Below are positions 46,905-57,570 of a stretch of 64,000 nt of DNA, piece after piece. Origin of the DNA: Pyrrhoderma lamaoense. Lineage: Eukaryota > Basidiomycota > Agaricomycetes > Hymenochaetales > Hymenochaetaceae. The DNA lies in contig NBAZ01000002.1 of the NCBI GenBank assembly GCA_002794735.1, forward strand, positions 2,698,470 to 2,762,469, in the 5' to 3' direction. The notes under the pieces were generated by a model. The model was not told where the DNA came from and searched no databases. It worked only from the letters and a program-made list of their open reading frames with translations. Positions within the stretch are counted from its first letter, which is position 1. Each line of letters opens with the position of its first letter. The translations under genes were made by a program, and so were the position numbers.

Positions 46905-48934
46905 TTATTGTAAATGAAATCCATCTGCTAAGGTCATTACTTTTTCAGGGTCGTATTTGGCTGCAATCTCCCTAAGTCTGGGCACGTTATCACCGTAAAG
47001 GAGTTCGAGAGGAGTGTCCCCAAGAGAATAGTTGGGATACAAGGGATCGTCCCAGAGACTTACGCCCAATTGGACGGCCTTACCTTGTATAATTGCCGAG
47101 TAATTCTTGATCTCTGCAGCTAGTGCGTCATACATTATGGCCCGCTCCTCTATTGTATAATCGACAAGAAATAGTGGTGAGTATTGTTCAAAGGAGTTGG
47201 AAAATAAGCGTACCTATGGTACTTGTGTTGACTGAGTAGTAAATCTCTGGTTCAAAGGGTGTCAAAGGTCGACTAGATGGATGTGGATACGCTCCCCGAG
47301 TGAATGCGCATTCGCATTGGTAAAGGGCTCCATGTCCATATGGACAATAAAAGCCGTACCAGGGTATTGGTCTCTCAGTCTGCTTTCCAGAGATATTTGT
47401 TGCGAGACGATTTCTTGTATAAGTGGTACTGGGTACTTGCTAATCGGAACTGTGTGAGAGATGAACCTATTGATCTGTGGTCAGCACCGGTTAACTCAGT
47501 ATTTCATATAGCTTCCTGACCCAAATGTTCCTATCCCAAAATCATCATTTCCAAAAGACGATATGTAGTCATCAAACGTCCTTAGTTTCACATCGGAAGA
47601 TATGAACGGTATCGAAAGGAACGGGTCAAATATCCCAGAAGTATTTGTTGGGGAGTCGTAGAAAAACTCGATATTCATAACGAACTAGGTCGGTTTCAGT
47701 CTGCGTGTAAAACTTTTAAGGAAGCATAATTCAAACTGACCACTCCATCGGTAACCGAGTTCACAGTCCCAATTTGTGCCTTTGTATCCACATTATTCTC
47801 AGAAAAGTTTGCTACGGCTTCTGAGATCTGGTCTATGACATCGTATGAATAGGTGACCTTTCCACCCTGGAGAAGTGTAGTATGAGAAGTGTTTGCGAAA
47901 CGAATGTGAATGTAAAACGTACATAGATGAGATCTTGGGGTAATGTTTTATACGTGATTTGTGTTACGATCCCGAAGTTGTTTAGACCCCCCTTATTCCA
48001 GTATAAGTTCTCATATATAACAATCCTTTGTCAAGGCGAGTTTACCTTTAGTCCAAAGAATAGATCTGAGTTCGTCTCGTTACTTGTATGGACTACTTCA
48101 CCACTCGGAAGTACAACTTCATGAGAAACAATATTGTCTATAGTGAGTCCGTATTGATTGGTTTTCCAGGAGTAACCACCTCCTAAGCTTAATCCACCAA
48201 CTCCTGCCGAATGAGCTTTCAGAAACATATTGAATCACACATGTATTATAATACTAACCAACACCAGCCACTCTCCCTCCAGCTACCGTGATTCCCTGTG
48301 GGGTTATTTGTGCATAGACTTGATCCCAAGTAAGGCCGACACCAAGCGTGATTGTATCATCGTCGTTCACTGTGATATTATCGAAGTTTTTCATTGAAAT
48401 CATCACGCCAAGTGTCGAGCTGTGACCAGCCGCATAGGCATGACCTCCGGACTTTACCTGCAAATATTTAGTATCACTACTGAAACTACAAGGCACCCAC
48501 TCACTGCAAAAGGCGAACGAATGTCGCTTCTCCCTATGATCCTTATCTATTAGAAGATTGATGCGTTTACTAAAATTCGGATGATTGAGAAAACTCATGA
48601 TGATATAGATTGACTTACTATCTCGCTCACATCTTCCTTGCTGGTTGGTTCTATAGAACAAGTTGCATTAAGATTGTTGGCACCAGCCCAGTGATCAATG
48701 TCAGCTAAATATTGAATTGTGCCTGAAAAAAGGGTCATTACTATCATACTGAGACGAGAGTATCCGAGAATCCATACCTGGAAGAGCAACAATGTTAGGG
48801 AACTTATCTTCTAGTATACTGCAAGCTGTTGCAGCAGCATTTTGGACCTTGTCATCATATCTGATAGCATTGATGCTAGCAGGAAAGCTGGTAAGGAGGA
48901 TGAAGGAAATTGAAAGAGCCAGGAGTTGATTCAT
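46905..48934 (-). CDS. Secreted FAD-linked oxidoreductase, PCMH-type FAD domain with BBE-like C-terminus
   Basis: ATG at 48934 starts a signal peptide (MNQLLALSISFILLTSFPAS). After several introns the FAD-binding PCMH domain shows VKSGGHAYAAGHSS, whose His is the usual covalent FAD link. Then come TLGVGLTWDQVYAQI, VGGLSLGGGYSWKTNQYGL, IDNIVSHEVVLPSGEV and LFFGLKGGLNNFGIVT. The C-terminal PRLREIAAKYDPEKVM resembles the BBE motif, with the stop at 46905. The second flavin-linking Cys of bicovalent enzymes is not visible before VGGLSLGGG (Ala/Gly occur there), so single covalent linkage is likely. The substrate is unknown. Such genes are frequent in accessory and metabolite regions. Confidence 0.88.
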
Positions 48935-50285
48935 CCCTTTTCTGTGCACAGATACGGAACGCACAAGATGATGGCATTTACTGTTTTCTTCCAACCTTTA
49001 AGTATCATGTCACCTACAGCCTTCCTGCATTCGTTACAAGCCTCTATTGCAATCATTTATAGGCATGGATCAATTTTTTTTGCCTGTATCAGATCATGAG
49101 ATATCTTTGAGAAGATGTATATTGGCTTTCAAAGCTTAGGACTCGGTCCGTACTAGAACACTAGATGATAGAACTTGATGGAAAGAAGCACGGGTAATAG
49201 TTTAGATACTTTTGTTACGCCGAGGCGAGAGCAGATGGGCAGCTCTATCGTAAGAACTGTACGGTTATCGGGGTTTACTAGTACGCATTCAGTCCTTTAT
49301 AGCCAAGTGCATAGTGTTAGTGGATTGGGCAGACAATAAAGTCACGCTGTGAGCGTGCAGTCATGCAAACACCATACGCGTCGACTTAAACGACAGTCTT
49401 CTGACCAAAAAGGGACGATATAATAATAACAAAGGAACAATGGCATCATCAATAACACAACGGGTTCAAGTGACTTTGTCTTAATTCCGAAATTATGGCA
49501 TCAAATTTATCACTGCGAAGAAGAATCGATTTTGTAAAGAAACATTTCTTATCTTAAAAAACATGCGTCAATATAAAACGTGTGAATTTATTTGTACAAT
49601 TTTCTGCCCTTCGTTATGAGCGCTACGAAAGAAGAATAGAACTATTGGGGACGTCCGTGGGTTACTGATGTCAGTTCCCGGCCGGATTCATACCTTGGAC
49701 CTGACAGTTGGAAACGAAACGATACCCTCTCCTAGCTCGTCATGGCACTTTACTCGCCTTCTAGATAGTTGTAACTCCCTCGTCAATGCACTCATGCGTG
49801 ACTGCAGTAGATTCATAAGATTTAGTTTCAAGAGTATGCTGAGCTGTCAATCACCGATAGGGCTACCAGTAAATGAATGAACAGACGTATTGAAATCCAA
49901 AAACACAATGCGACATAAACAAAATGGGCAAAACGATGAAGGCGAGAAGAGAACACTTCAAGTTATCGACACCATACTGTCTGTTTGAATTTTGTTAGCC
50001 ATGTAATGATTTGACGCAAAGCGAGTGTTTATGACATAACGTCTACTCCTTAAGAATGCACGTCTATTTCTCTCTCAGTTTTAGTTGTGGACAAACATGA
50101 ACTACATAACCATCTATCTACGCGCATACACATCTATCTATGCTTAGTCCCATGCACCAAGGACCTTTCAGCCTGATACGCTTGTTATCTCTGTGATCAA
50201 CGGGTTTCCGAATTATTTACTCAGCATATAGTCAAGAGGGAGGTAATCGGACACGCAAGATATTGATATTGTAAATTAATTCATA
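48935..50285. other. Intergenic region between the oxidoreductase and the tandem array
   Basis: About 1.35 kb, AT-rich, without a supported gene. The plus-strand frame at 49,668-49,880 has no domain. I see no clear similarity to the array units, so the left edge of the array is placed near 50,285. Confidence 0.4.
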
Positions 50286-50289
50286 TATT

Positions 50290-50906
50290 ATGTATAGGTG
50301 GGAAGCATGCGTAATGGGCTTCCAGTATCTGGTTTGCAGACGTGTTTAGATCGAAGTAATTATCGTAGAAATTATTCCCTGCAACGTATGTCGCATGACT
50401 GAGTGTGGGAATATTAATTTGAGATGTCAACTGAGAGTTACCGTAGTTGACTGGAGTAGAGGAAGATAGAAGTTGGCCTTGGTTGGGATATGAGGGAAAG
50501 AGTTGAATTGATACTGATAATTGGAGAGGTCAAAGATGGCAGAGTTGTCCCACGAAAGAGAGGGTCCCGTGACGAGATACGGATTGAAATTTGGATCGAT
50601 ATCCAGATTATTCTGCTGATTATCACTCTCAACCACCCTTCTGATAATGCTGGCCATTCAAATGACTCTGAAGGCACAAATCGGTAGACTCATCGCTCGG
50701 AGTATCTTGTGGTGATGTACTCGAGCTCGAGCTGGCCGGGCTGACCTGTTGCACATCGCACTGTCATGCATCATCAGAATGATACATGGATGGTATAAGG
50801 GAGAGAGGTGATAGACTCACTGATGTATTGATGGGGACAATGCTGCATCGCCATCCAAGCTGTGCTCCACATTCTCTAAGAGCTGCAGAGGAGCTGATAA
50901 TGTGGA
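50290..50906 (-). pseudogene. Zinc-finger array copy A2 (3' part only, fused)
   Basis: It begins inside exon 1 of the family (LEAPLQLLENVEHSLDG-like) and keeps the intron with donor GTGAGT and acceptor TGCAG. It then has exon 2 with QVSPASSSSSTSPQDTPSDE. One G is missing in the GGGTGGGTT stretch, so the conserved NNLDIDPNFNPYLVTG block is out of frame. The ATG, TATA box and finger are absent. Confidence 0.75.
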
Positions 50907-51493
50907 TCGATTTCCAGATTATTTTGCTGATTGCAGCTCTCAACCCATCCATCTGATAGTGGTGGCCATTCAAACGCCAGTCCAAAAGGCTCAGATAGAG
51001 TGGGCCATTCGCTCGAGAGTCGCAAGCGATGGTATACTCGAGCTTGAGCTGGCCGGGCTGACCTGCTGCACATCGTACTGTCATGCATCTTCAGAATGTA
51101 TCGATACATCGATGGTATAAAGGAGAGAGGTGATAGACTCACTGATGTAGCGATGGGAATCATGCTGCCATCCAAGCTGTGCTCTACATTCTCTGAGAAC
51201 TGTAGAGGAGCTTCTAATGTGGATGTAGATGCCTGTGAGCTGGCTCCCGAGGAAAGTTCAGTAATTTGTTCTTTTCGAGGATTTTGAACTCTCGATCGGA
51301 CAATGCTACACTCAGCGGTGTAGCAGTGTATTGGGTGTGGTTGATGTCTCCTGTAATGCGGGTCTTTTTTGTCTATCTTGTGATCCACTTTAATATGCCG
51401 TTTTACCGAGTTCTTCGTCTTTACGGTATATTTGCATCCTTCGATAGGGCAATGGACGTGATGATTTTCTGCAGTAGACCTAACTCGAGGCAT
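50907..51493 (-). pseudogene. Zinc-finger array copy A1 (frameshifted and truncated)
   Basis: The start ATG at 51493 (MPRVRSTAENHHVHC) and an intact C-x4-C-x12-H-x4-H finger (CPIEGCKYTVKTKNSVKRH, IKVDH) are present in exon 1 (51143-51493). Intron 51066-51142 is normal. In exon 2 an extra base in ACTCTCGAG shifts the frame, and translation would stop at 50991-50993. The exon then breaks off at TGGAT (50903-50907) and runs into copy A2. A TATA box lies at 51592-51599. Confidence 0.78.
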
Positions 51494-51591
51494 TTTTCTG
51501 ATATAGAGAAATTTCAGTAGGATGATCGAGTGGTAATGGATGCTGCCGGAGAGGTGGTCGAATCCGGGGGGGATAGTAGAAGCGGCCATCG

Positions 51592-51599
51592 TTTTATAC
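51592..51599 (-). promoter_or_regulatory. TATA box of array copy A1
   Basis: GTATAAAA about 100 bp before the MPRVR ATG. It is conserved in position in all copies with a 5' end. Confidence 0.65.
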
Positions 51600-52527
51600 T
51601 GTTGGTGAGGGTTGTTGGAGGATAGGTTAAGTATAGTCATACATGTACTTGAAGGCAGTAAAGACGAGGAATACAGGGTTGAATAATATGCACGGATAAT
51701 TTAAAAATGTGGGCCTTGTTTCTCAGAACATTATGAATCATATGGGTATGAGCGTGTTCTCATAGTGATTGAAACAAGTTCTCGTTCTACTGTATAGCTA
51801 GGACACTATACTAGTACTGGTCAAAGCTCTCATGTTGTGGAATTATCGAGTGTACAAACACATGTCTTAACAATGGTCCTCTGTATTTCCAGTTCAATCT
51901 GTGTACTCTTCTTTCGATATCCGAAGTAATTTATTCTCCTCTTCAGCCTGTTTACGGGAAAATAAATAGGAGCAAGAAGAAGAAAATTTATATTAGAATG
52001 AAACATAGGTCTATTAGATTTATTGACATGCAAAGCCAGAATGACGATCTATCGTTAGAATATACTGACTGAGCGGAGTCGAATATGTTTAGATTGAGGG
52101 GTTGGAGCTCCTGCCAATAGGATGAAACGACTGGCATTGTCACTCAGTAGTCGACCGATTGAAGAGCTTGTTAAGGGCTCCAAACCACATTTATCAAGAG
52201 CAAACTCAGAGACAACGAATTCAATGACGTTTCCCTGTGCGGTATCTGAAAGTTTCCGAATCTTTGATAAGAAACCAATAATTATCTCAAGAGCTTGTTA
52301 TTCTAATGGTGATACATAATAATGCAGGTTCGTAGTCTTGCGTACTCCCTGTATATACATGTATGTTATATTTGTTTGTGCCAGTGCCAATCAACGCTTC
52401 CCACTTCATTTCTCATGCTCTTCTTTCGACTATTTAAGTAGTTTTATTCATCTGAGAAAAATTTATCTATGACTATGAGAAGAAGTTGTTAATGAGTACG
52501 CATTGAATGCCAGTGTTGAGAGCGTGA

Positions 52528-53430
52528 TTATAAAGTATTTGAGTAATATGGGAAATCAGGATGATGGTCTTCCGGCAAGGGGAAAGTAGACATATTTGGA
52601 TCGATGTAGAAATTGTTTCCATCATTATATGTCACCTGGTCGGGTGTGGATGTCTCGGTCACGGGTGCCCATTGAAGACTACTATCGACTGGAGTAGGGA
52701 GAAATAGAGATTGGTCTTGGTCGGAATATTGAGGGAGGAAATTGGTGCCGGAGTGATAGTGATAATTTGAGAGGTCGAAGATGGCAGAATTGTCCCACGA
52801 AAGAGAAGGTCCCGTGACGAGATACGGATTGAAATTTGGATCGATATCCAGATTATTTTGCTGATTGCAGCTCTCAACCCACCCTTCTGATATTGGTGAA
52901 CAATCAAATGTCAGTCCAGAAGGCTCGGACTGAGTAGACCATTCGCTCGGAGTCGCAAGTGATGGTATACTCGAGCTTGAGCTGGCCGGGCCGACCTGCT
53001 GCACATCATACTGTCATATATCATTAAAATACATGGATGGTATAAGGGAGAGAGGTGATAGACTCACTGATGTATCGATAGGGATCATACTACTATCTCT
53101 GCTCTGTTCCACATTCTCTGAGAGCTGAACAGGGGCTTGTAATGTGGAAGTGGATGCCTGCGGGCTAGCACCCGAGGAAAGTGTATTTCTTTGTTCATTA
53201 CGAGGACGTTGAACCCTCGATCGGACAATGCTACACTCAGCGGTGTAGCACTTTTTGTACTCTATTCTTCTCCTGTAATTCGAGTCTTTCGCTTTTATTG
53301 CATCCATCTCTTTCTTGTGTTTTTCCCGAACGTGCCGGTAAACCGAGTTCTGCGTCCTTGCCGTATAGGCGCATGTATCCATACAGCAATGGACGTGATT
53401 GACTGTCGAGGCAGGTCTAACTCGAGGCAT
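52528..53430 (-). CDS. Zinc-finger array copy B: intact C2H2 protein with conserved C-terminal region
   Basis: Exon 1 (53068-53430) and exon 2 (52528-52998) flank a 69-bp GTGAGT...CAG intron and sum to 834 nt (277 aa). The start MPRVRPASTVNHVHC lies ~105 bp after a TATA box. The finger is CCMDTCAYTARTQNSVYRH then VREKH (C-x4-C-x12-H-x4-H). A second C-x4-C, CYTAEC, follows a basic linker. The Ser/Thr/Pro-rich middle leads to GWVESCNQQNNLDIDPNF and NPYLVTGPSLSWDNSAIFDL, shared by all copies and not known to me. The tail is acidic and aromatic (DHHPDFPYYSNTL). It is probably a DNA-binding regulator; targets are unknown. This is the only copy with an undisturbed frame. Confidence 0.82.
53230..53249. 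repeat. Perfect 7-bp inverted repeat at the edge of the variable cassette (copy B)
   Basis: GCTACAC-TCAGCG-GTGTAGC. Identical repeats lie at 51305-51324 (A1), 56549-56568 (C) and 59865-59884 (D). Copy E has one mismatch at 63231-63250. It encodes the CYTAEC motif and marks the point where copies become similar again. Confidence 0.7.
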
Positions 53431-53532
53431 TTTCTGATGTGATGTAGAGGAAGTGTAGTGGGATGATGGGGTGGTAATGGATGCTGCCGGAGAGGTGGTC
53501 GAATCTAGGGCGGATAGTAGAAGCGGACATCG

Positions 53533-53540
53533 TTTTATAC
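53533..53540 (-). promoter_or_regulatory. TATA box of array copy B
   Basis: GTATAAAA about 105 bp upstream of the ATG at 53430. An ATG lying 2 bp after the TATA box (MSAST...) is out of frame with the finger and too close to be a translation start. Confidence 0.7.
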
Positions 53541-54250
53541 TGTTGGTGAGGGTTGTTGGAGGATAGGCTAAAGCGGATGTAATTTGGATATAGTAGGGCC
53601 AAGAAGTTGTTTTTCAGGGATTGATGGCAAGCGATGGGTGGTATTCTGAATACAAACTACCTGTATGTGGTAAGTATCAGCCGAGAAGTTGTTCTTTGTT
53701 ACTACGGATATTAGGGTGTAAATGATTTGGACAATTGTCTAGGCCCATATGAGGCATTGTTTTGTTTTCCTGGCGCGGGGTAACTCTATCAGTGACACAA
53801 AGATTGCAGGGTCATGAAGAAGACGGGAATAGAATAATATCCAACTCGGAGGAGGTGGAGATCAAATTAAATGTTCAGATGAGTCGCATCTAACCGATTG
53901 TGCCTACGTCATTCCCATTTTTGTCATAACAATCCTTTCAAATAAATTGTTTTGCGCAAGCGGACATTTCACGACATGGGTACATCAGTCATGCTAGTGG
54001 TCACGGTTCTAATGACTAGGGATAATTTACAATCGTCTTTCATCATGATGCAGCAGTACGGAATGGTCCAATAGCGATGTGAGCAAGTAACAGCAGGTAA
54101 TCCGCATACTTGGATATCATCACGGAGTCCAGTAAGGCCTGAACTGCGGTGATAGATCCTTTCTATGTTCTAACGACTTCTCTTCCCACACCAAGTGTTG
54201 CCTTTGTAACTCCGTACCTTACCTGGGCTAATGATATGTACCCATGTATG

Positions 54251-54900
54251 CTATATGTGGTTATATTCCTTCCTATCTAGATATCTAATTTTCTTCCTCA
54301 GTTTCTCGATTTCAGTGGCAATGCGATAATCGGAGTTGTCAAGCTGTATAGTAAGTACTCTTTCTTAGAGCATTTGTAAGGACTTAAGGAGCTCCATAAT
54401 ATACACTACCGTGTTGCTACCAGGCGTTTGGCTGAAAAATGTACGGAACATGACATAGACTTGATATAGTACTCTTCTAATTCTGGATGGAAGAAAGGAT
54501 CATGACAACCAGGTATTTTGGATAATAGTCATACTACGTACACGCCTAAGTGTATGTAGTGCTAGAGAACCCCGGAGGGCGTTGAATCTCAAAACCATAG
54601 GAAACAGCGGGTAGGAGTGAGCAGATATGAAACGAGTCTCAACGGCGAAGAAGCTACCCGACGGGAGGCCTTCAACTTGGATCTCTTCGAAGAAATTTTC
54701 TGGGGTACTTAATCGAACCCTCCTATTATATTTCATTGATTGATGACTCAGTAGGCTGGTATCTGACTCGGAGAGCTTGTTATATTCAAGAGGCGAGGGC
54801 ATGAGCTGCACAGCATCATGAATGGAAGCTCCTTTGTTTGTTATTGTCTAAAACATTGTCTGGACAACGTTCTGAGCCGACTCAATAAGGATATTATCAT
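54251..54900 (-). CDS. Array companion gene, copy 1 (unrecognised)
   Basis: Start-like ATG at 54900 (MIISLLSRLRTLSRQCF). The best coding stretch is 54,500-54,811: NRRVRLSTPENFFEEIQVEG, LPSGSFFAVETRFISAHSYP, LFPMVLRFNALRGSLALH. A last exon after a TATACAG acceptor encodes LDNSDYRIATEIEKLRKKI, a coiled-coil-like end, with TAG at 54251-54253. The frames of the pieces differ, so introns or frameshifts intervene; I cannot write one clean model. The pieces recur in units R2 and R3. No family is recognised. Confidence 0.4.
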
Positions 54901-55855
54901 GAATGTCGGCGGGCTTCTACTTAACGAAGGTTAGGTGAGGAAATCACGAGTCGAAGGTGTTCCATATACTTTAGTGATTAAGTATAGTCCATGTACGTGA
55001 CGGCGGTTAAGACGAGGAATGTGGTGGTTGAATAATATGAGCGAATGGATAGGATAATGTGGGCCTTGTCTCTTAAAACGTCATGAATCATGTGAGTATG
55101 AGCGCATTCTCATAATGACTGAAACATGTTCTCGTTCTGTAAAATGGCTAGGACACTATACTAGTACTGGTCAAAGCTCTCATGTTGTGAAACTATCGAG
55201 TATGCAAACACTAATCAGATTTGTACTATTGACTATTGAGATGATGGTTTCCTGTACTTCCAGTTCATCCAGTTTACCCTTCTCTCTATATCCAAAATGA
55301 TGTACCTCATCTTCAGCCTATTTACGGGAAAATGAATAGAAGCAAGAAGAAAGCTTATATTAGAATGTAATATAGATCTAACAATTTTATTGACATGCAA
55401 AGCCAGAATGACGATCTATCGTTAGAATATACTGACTGAGCGGAGTCGAATATGTTTAGATTGAGGGGTTGGAGCTCCTGCCAATAGGGATGAAACGACT
55501 GGCATTGTCACTCAGTAGTCGACCGATTGAAGAGCTTGTTAAGGGCTCCAAACCACATTTATCAAGAGCAAACTCAGAGACAACGAATTCAATGACGTTT
55601 CTCGGCGCAGCATAAAACAAGCCTCCAAACCTTAAATATTCTCATGATGATGCATAAGCAAACAGGTCCTAGTTCTGCGTATTTTCTATATACATGTTAT
55701 ATTTGATTGTGCCAATGTCAGTGTTTGACTCCCGCCTCATTCAGCATGCTCTTCTTTCGACTTTTAGATAATTTTATTCATTTAAGGATGTTTATCTATG
55801 GGTATAAGAGGAAGTTGTGGGGAGTATGCATTGAATGCAACTGTTAAGATTGTAA

Positions 55856-56748
55856 TTATAAAGTAATTGAGTAATATGAGAAATTAGTGTGATGGGCTTC
55901 CGACATGGGGATAGTAGGCATATTTGGATCAACGTAAGAATCGTTTCCATTGCATATGTTTCCTGGCTGGGTGCGAGTGAATCGATTGCGGGTAATCATT
56001 GACGGTCACTGTCGACTGGGGCAGGAAGAAATAGAGATTGATTCTGGTCGGAATATTGAGGAGAAAATTTGAGTTGGAGTGATACTGATAACTGGAGACG
56101 TCGAAGATGGCAGAGTTGTCCCACGAAAGAGAGGGTCCCGTGACGAGATACGGATTGAAATTTGGATCGATATCCAGATTATTTTGCTGATTGCAGCTCT
56201 CAACCCACCCTTCTGACAGTGGTGGCCATTCATATGTCAGTCCAGAAGGGTCTAACTGTGCGTCGCTCGGAGTATTAAGTGATGGAATCCCGAGTTTGAG
56301 CTGGCTGGGCTGACCTGCTGCACATCGCACTGTCATGCATCATCAGGATACATGGATGGTATAAAGGAGAGAGGTGATAGACTCACTGATTTATCGATAG
56401 GGATTATGCTGCCATCCATACTCTGCTCTGCATTCTCTGAGAGCTGCAGAGGAGCAGCTAATGTCGATGCAGATGCATGCGGGCTAGCACCCGAGGAAAG
56501 TGTATTAATTTGATCGTTACGAGGATTCTGAACCCTCGATCGGACAATGCTACACTCAGCGGTGTAGCACTTTTTGTACTCTATTCTTCTCCTGTAATTT
56601 GAGTCTTTCTCTTTTATTGCATCCATCTCTTTCTTGTGTTTTTCCCGAACGTGCCGGTAAACCGAGTTCCGCGTCCTTGCCGTATAGTGCATGTGTCCAT
56701 ACAGCAATGGACGTGATGGACTGTCGAGGCAGGTCTAACTCGAGGCAT
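55856..56748 (-). pseudogene. Zinc-finger array copy C (two frameshifts plus shared exon-2 deletion)
   Basis: ATG at 56748 (MPRVRPASTVHHVHC). One base is missing inside the finger, where copy B has TGCGCCTAT and this copy has TGCACTAT (near 56,690), so the finger is broken. The rest of exon 1 stays open in the shifted frame. Intron 56318-56386 is present. Exon 2 shares with copy D a 1-nt loss that a downstream AG acceptor could correct (exon start 56309). A further base is lost near 56,055 in the FLPQYSD region. It is a pseudogene unless these are sequencing errors. Confidence 0.75.
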
Positions 56749-56844
56749 TTTTTGATGAAGAGAAGTTGCGTAGGATGATGGGGTGGTAATGGATGCTTCC
56801 GGAGAGGTGGTCGAATCTGGGGCGGATAGTAGAAGCGGCCATCG

Positions 56845-56852
56845 TTTTATAC
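56845..56852 (-). promoter_or_regulatory. TATA box of array copy C
   Basis: GTATAAAA in the same position relative to the ATG as in the other copies. Confidence 0.65.
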
Positions 56853-57570
56853 TGCTGGAGAGGGTTGTTGGAGGATAGGCTAAAGCGGATGTAATTTGAA
56901 TAAGTAGGGCCAAGAAGTTGTTTTTCAGGGATTGATGGCAAGCGATGGGTGGTATTCTGAATACAAACTACCTGTATGTGGTAAGTATCAGCCGAGAAGT
57001 TGTTCTTTGTTACTACGGATATTAGGGTGTAATTGATTTGGACAATTGGCTAGGCCCATATGAGGCATTGTTTGTTTGTTTTTCTGGACGCGGGGCAACT
57101 CTATCAGTGATATAAAGAATGCAGGGTCATGAAGAAGACGGGAATAGTTTGATATCCAACTCGGAGGAAGTGGAGATCAAAACAGATGTTCAAATGGATG
57201 CATCTAACCGATTGTGCCTGCGTCATTCCCATTTTTGTCATAACATAGCCTCTCAAATCAATTGTTTTGCGACGGAAGAAGCGGACATTTCACGACATGG
57301 GTACATCAACCATGCTGGTGATCACGATTCTAATGACTAGGGATAATTTATAATCGTCTTTTATCATGATGCAGCGGTACGAAATGAGCCAAACTAGATG
57401 TGAGCAAGTAACAGAAGGTAATCCGCATACTTGAGTATTATTACGGAGTCCAATAAGGCATAAAATGCGGTGATAGATCCTTTCTATGTTCTAGCGACTT
57501 CTCTTCCCACACTAAGTGTTGCCTTTGTAACTCCTACCTTACCTTGGTTAATGATATGTACCCATGTATG

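Larger units (their letters stand above)
50286..52024. repeat. Array unit R0 (truncated, two internal deletions)
   Basis: This left-most unit is only ~1.7 kb long instead of ~3.3 kb. It holds two zinc-finger gene remnants fused to each other and lacks the companion gene. Both losses have recognisable junctions, at about 50,903-50,907 and 51,628-51,630. The right edge is set at GACATGCAAAG, which starts each following unit. Confidence 0.75.
52025..55391. repeat. Array unit R1 (3,367 bp)
   Basis: Direct repeat starting at GACATGCAAAGCCAG. It carries zinc-finger copy B and companion copy 1, both on the minus strand. The first ~210 bp are almost identical to the start of unit R2. Confidence 0.85.

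Noticed and set aside
51540..51560. GGTCGAATCC resembling a tRNA T-loop, repeated in each array unit
   Set aside because: It lies in the 5' region of the zinc-finger genes, and no cloverleaf can be drawn.
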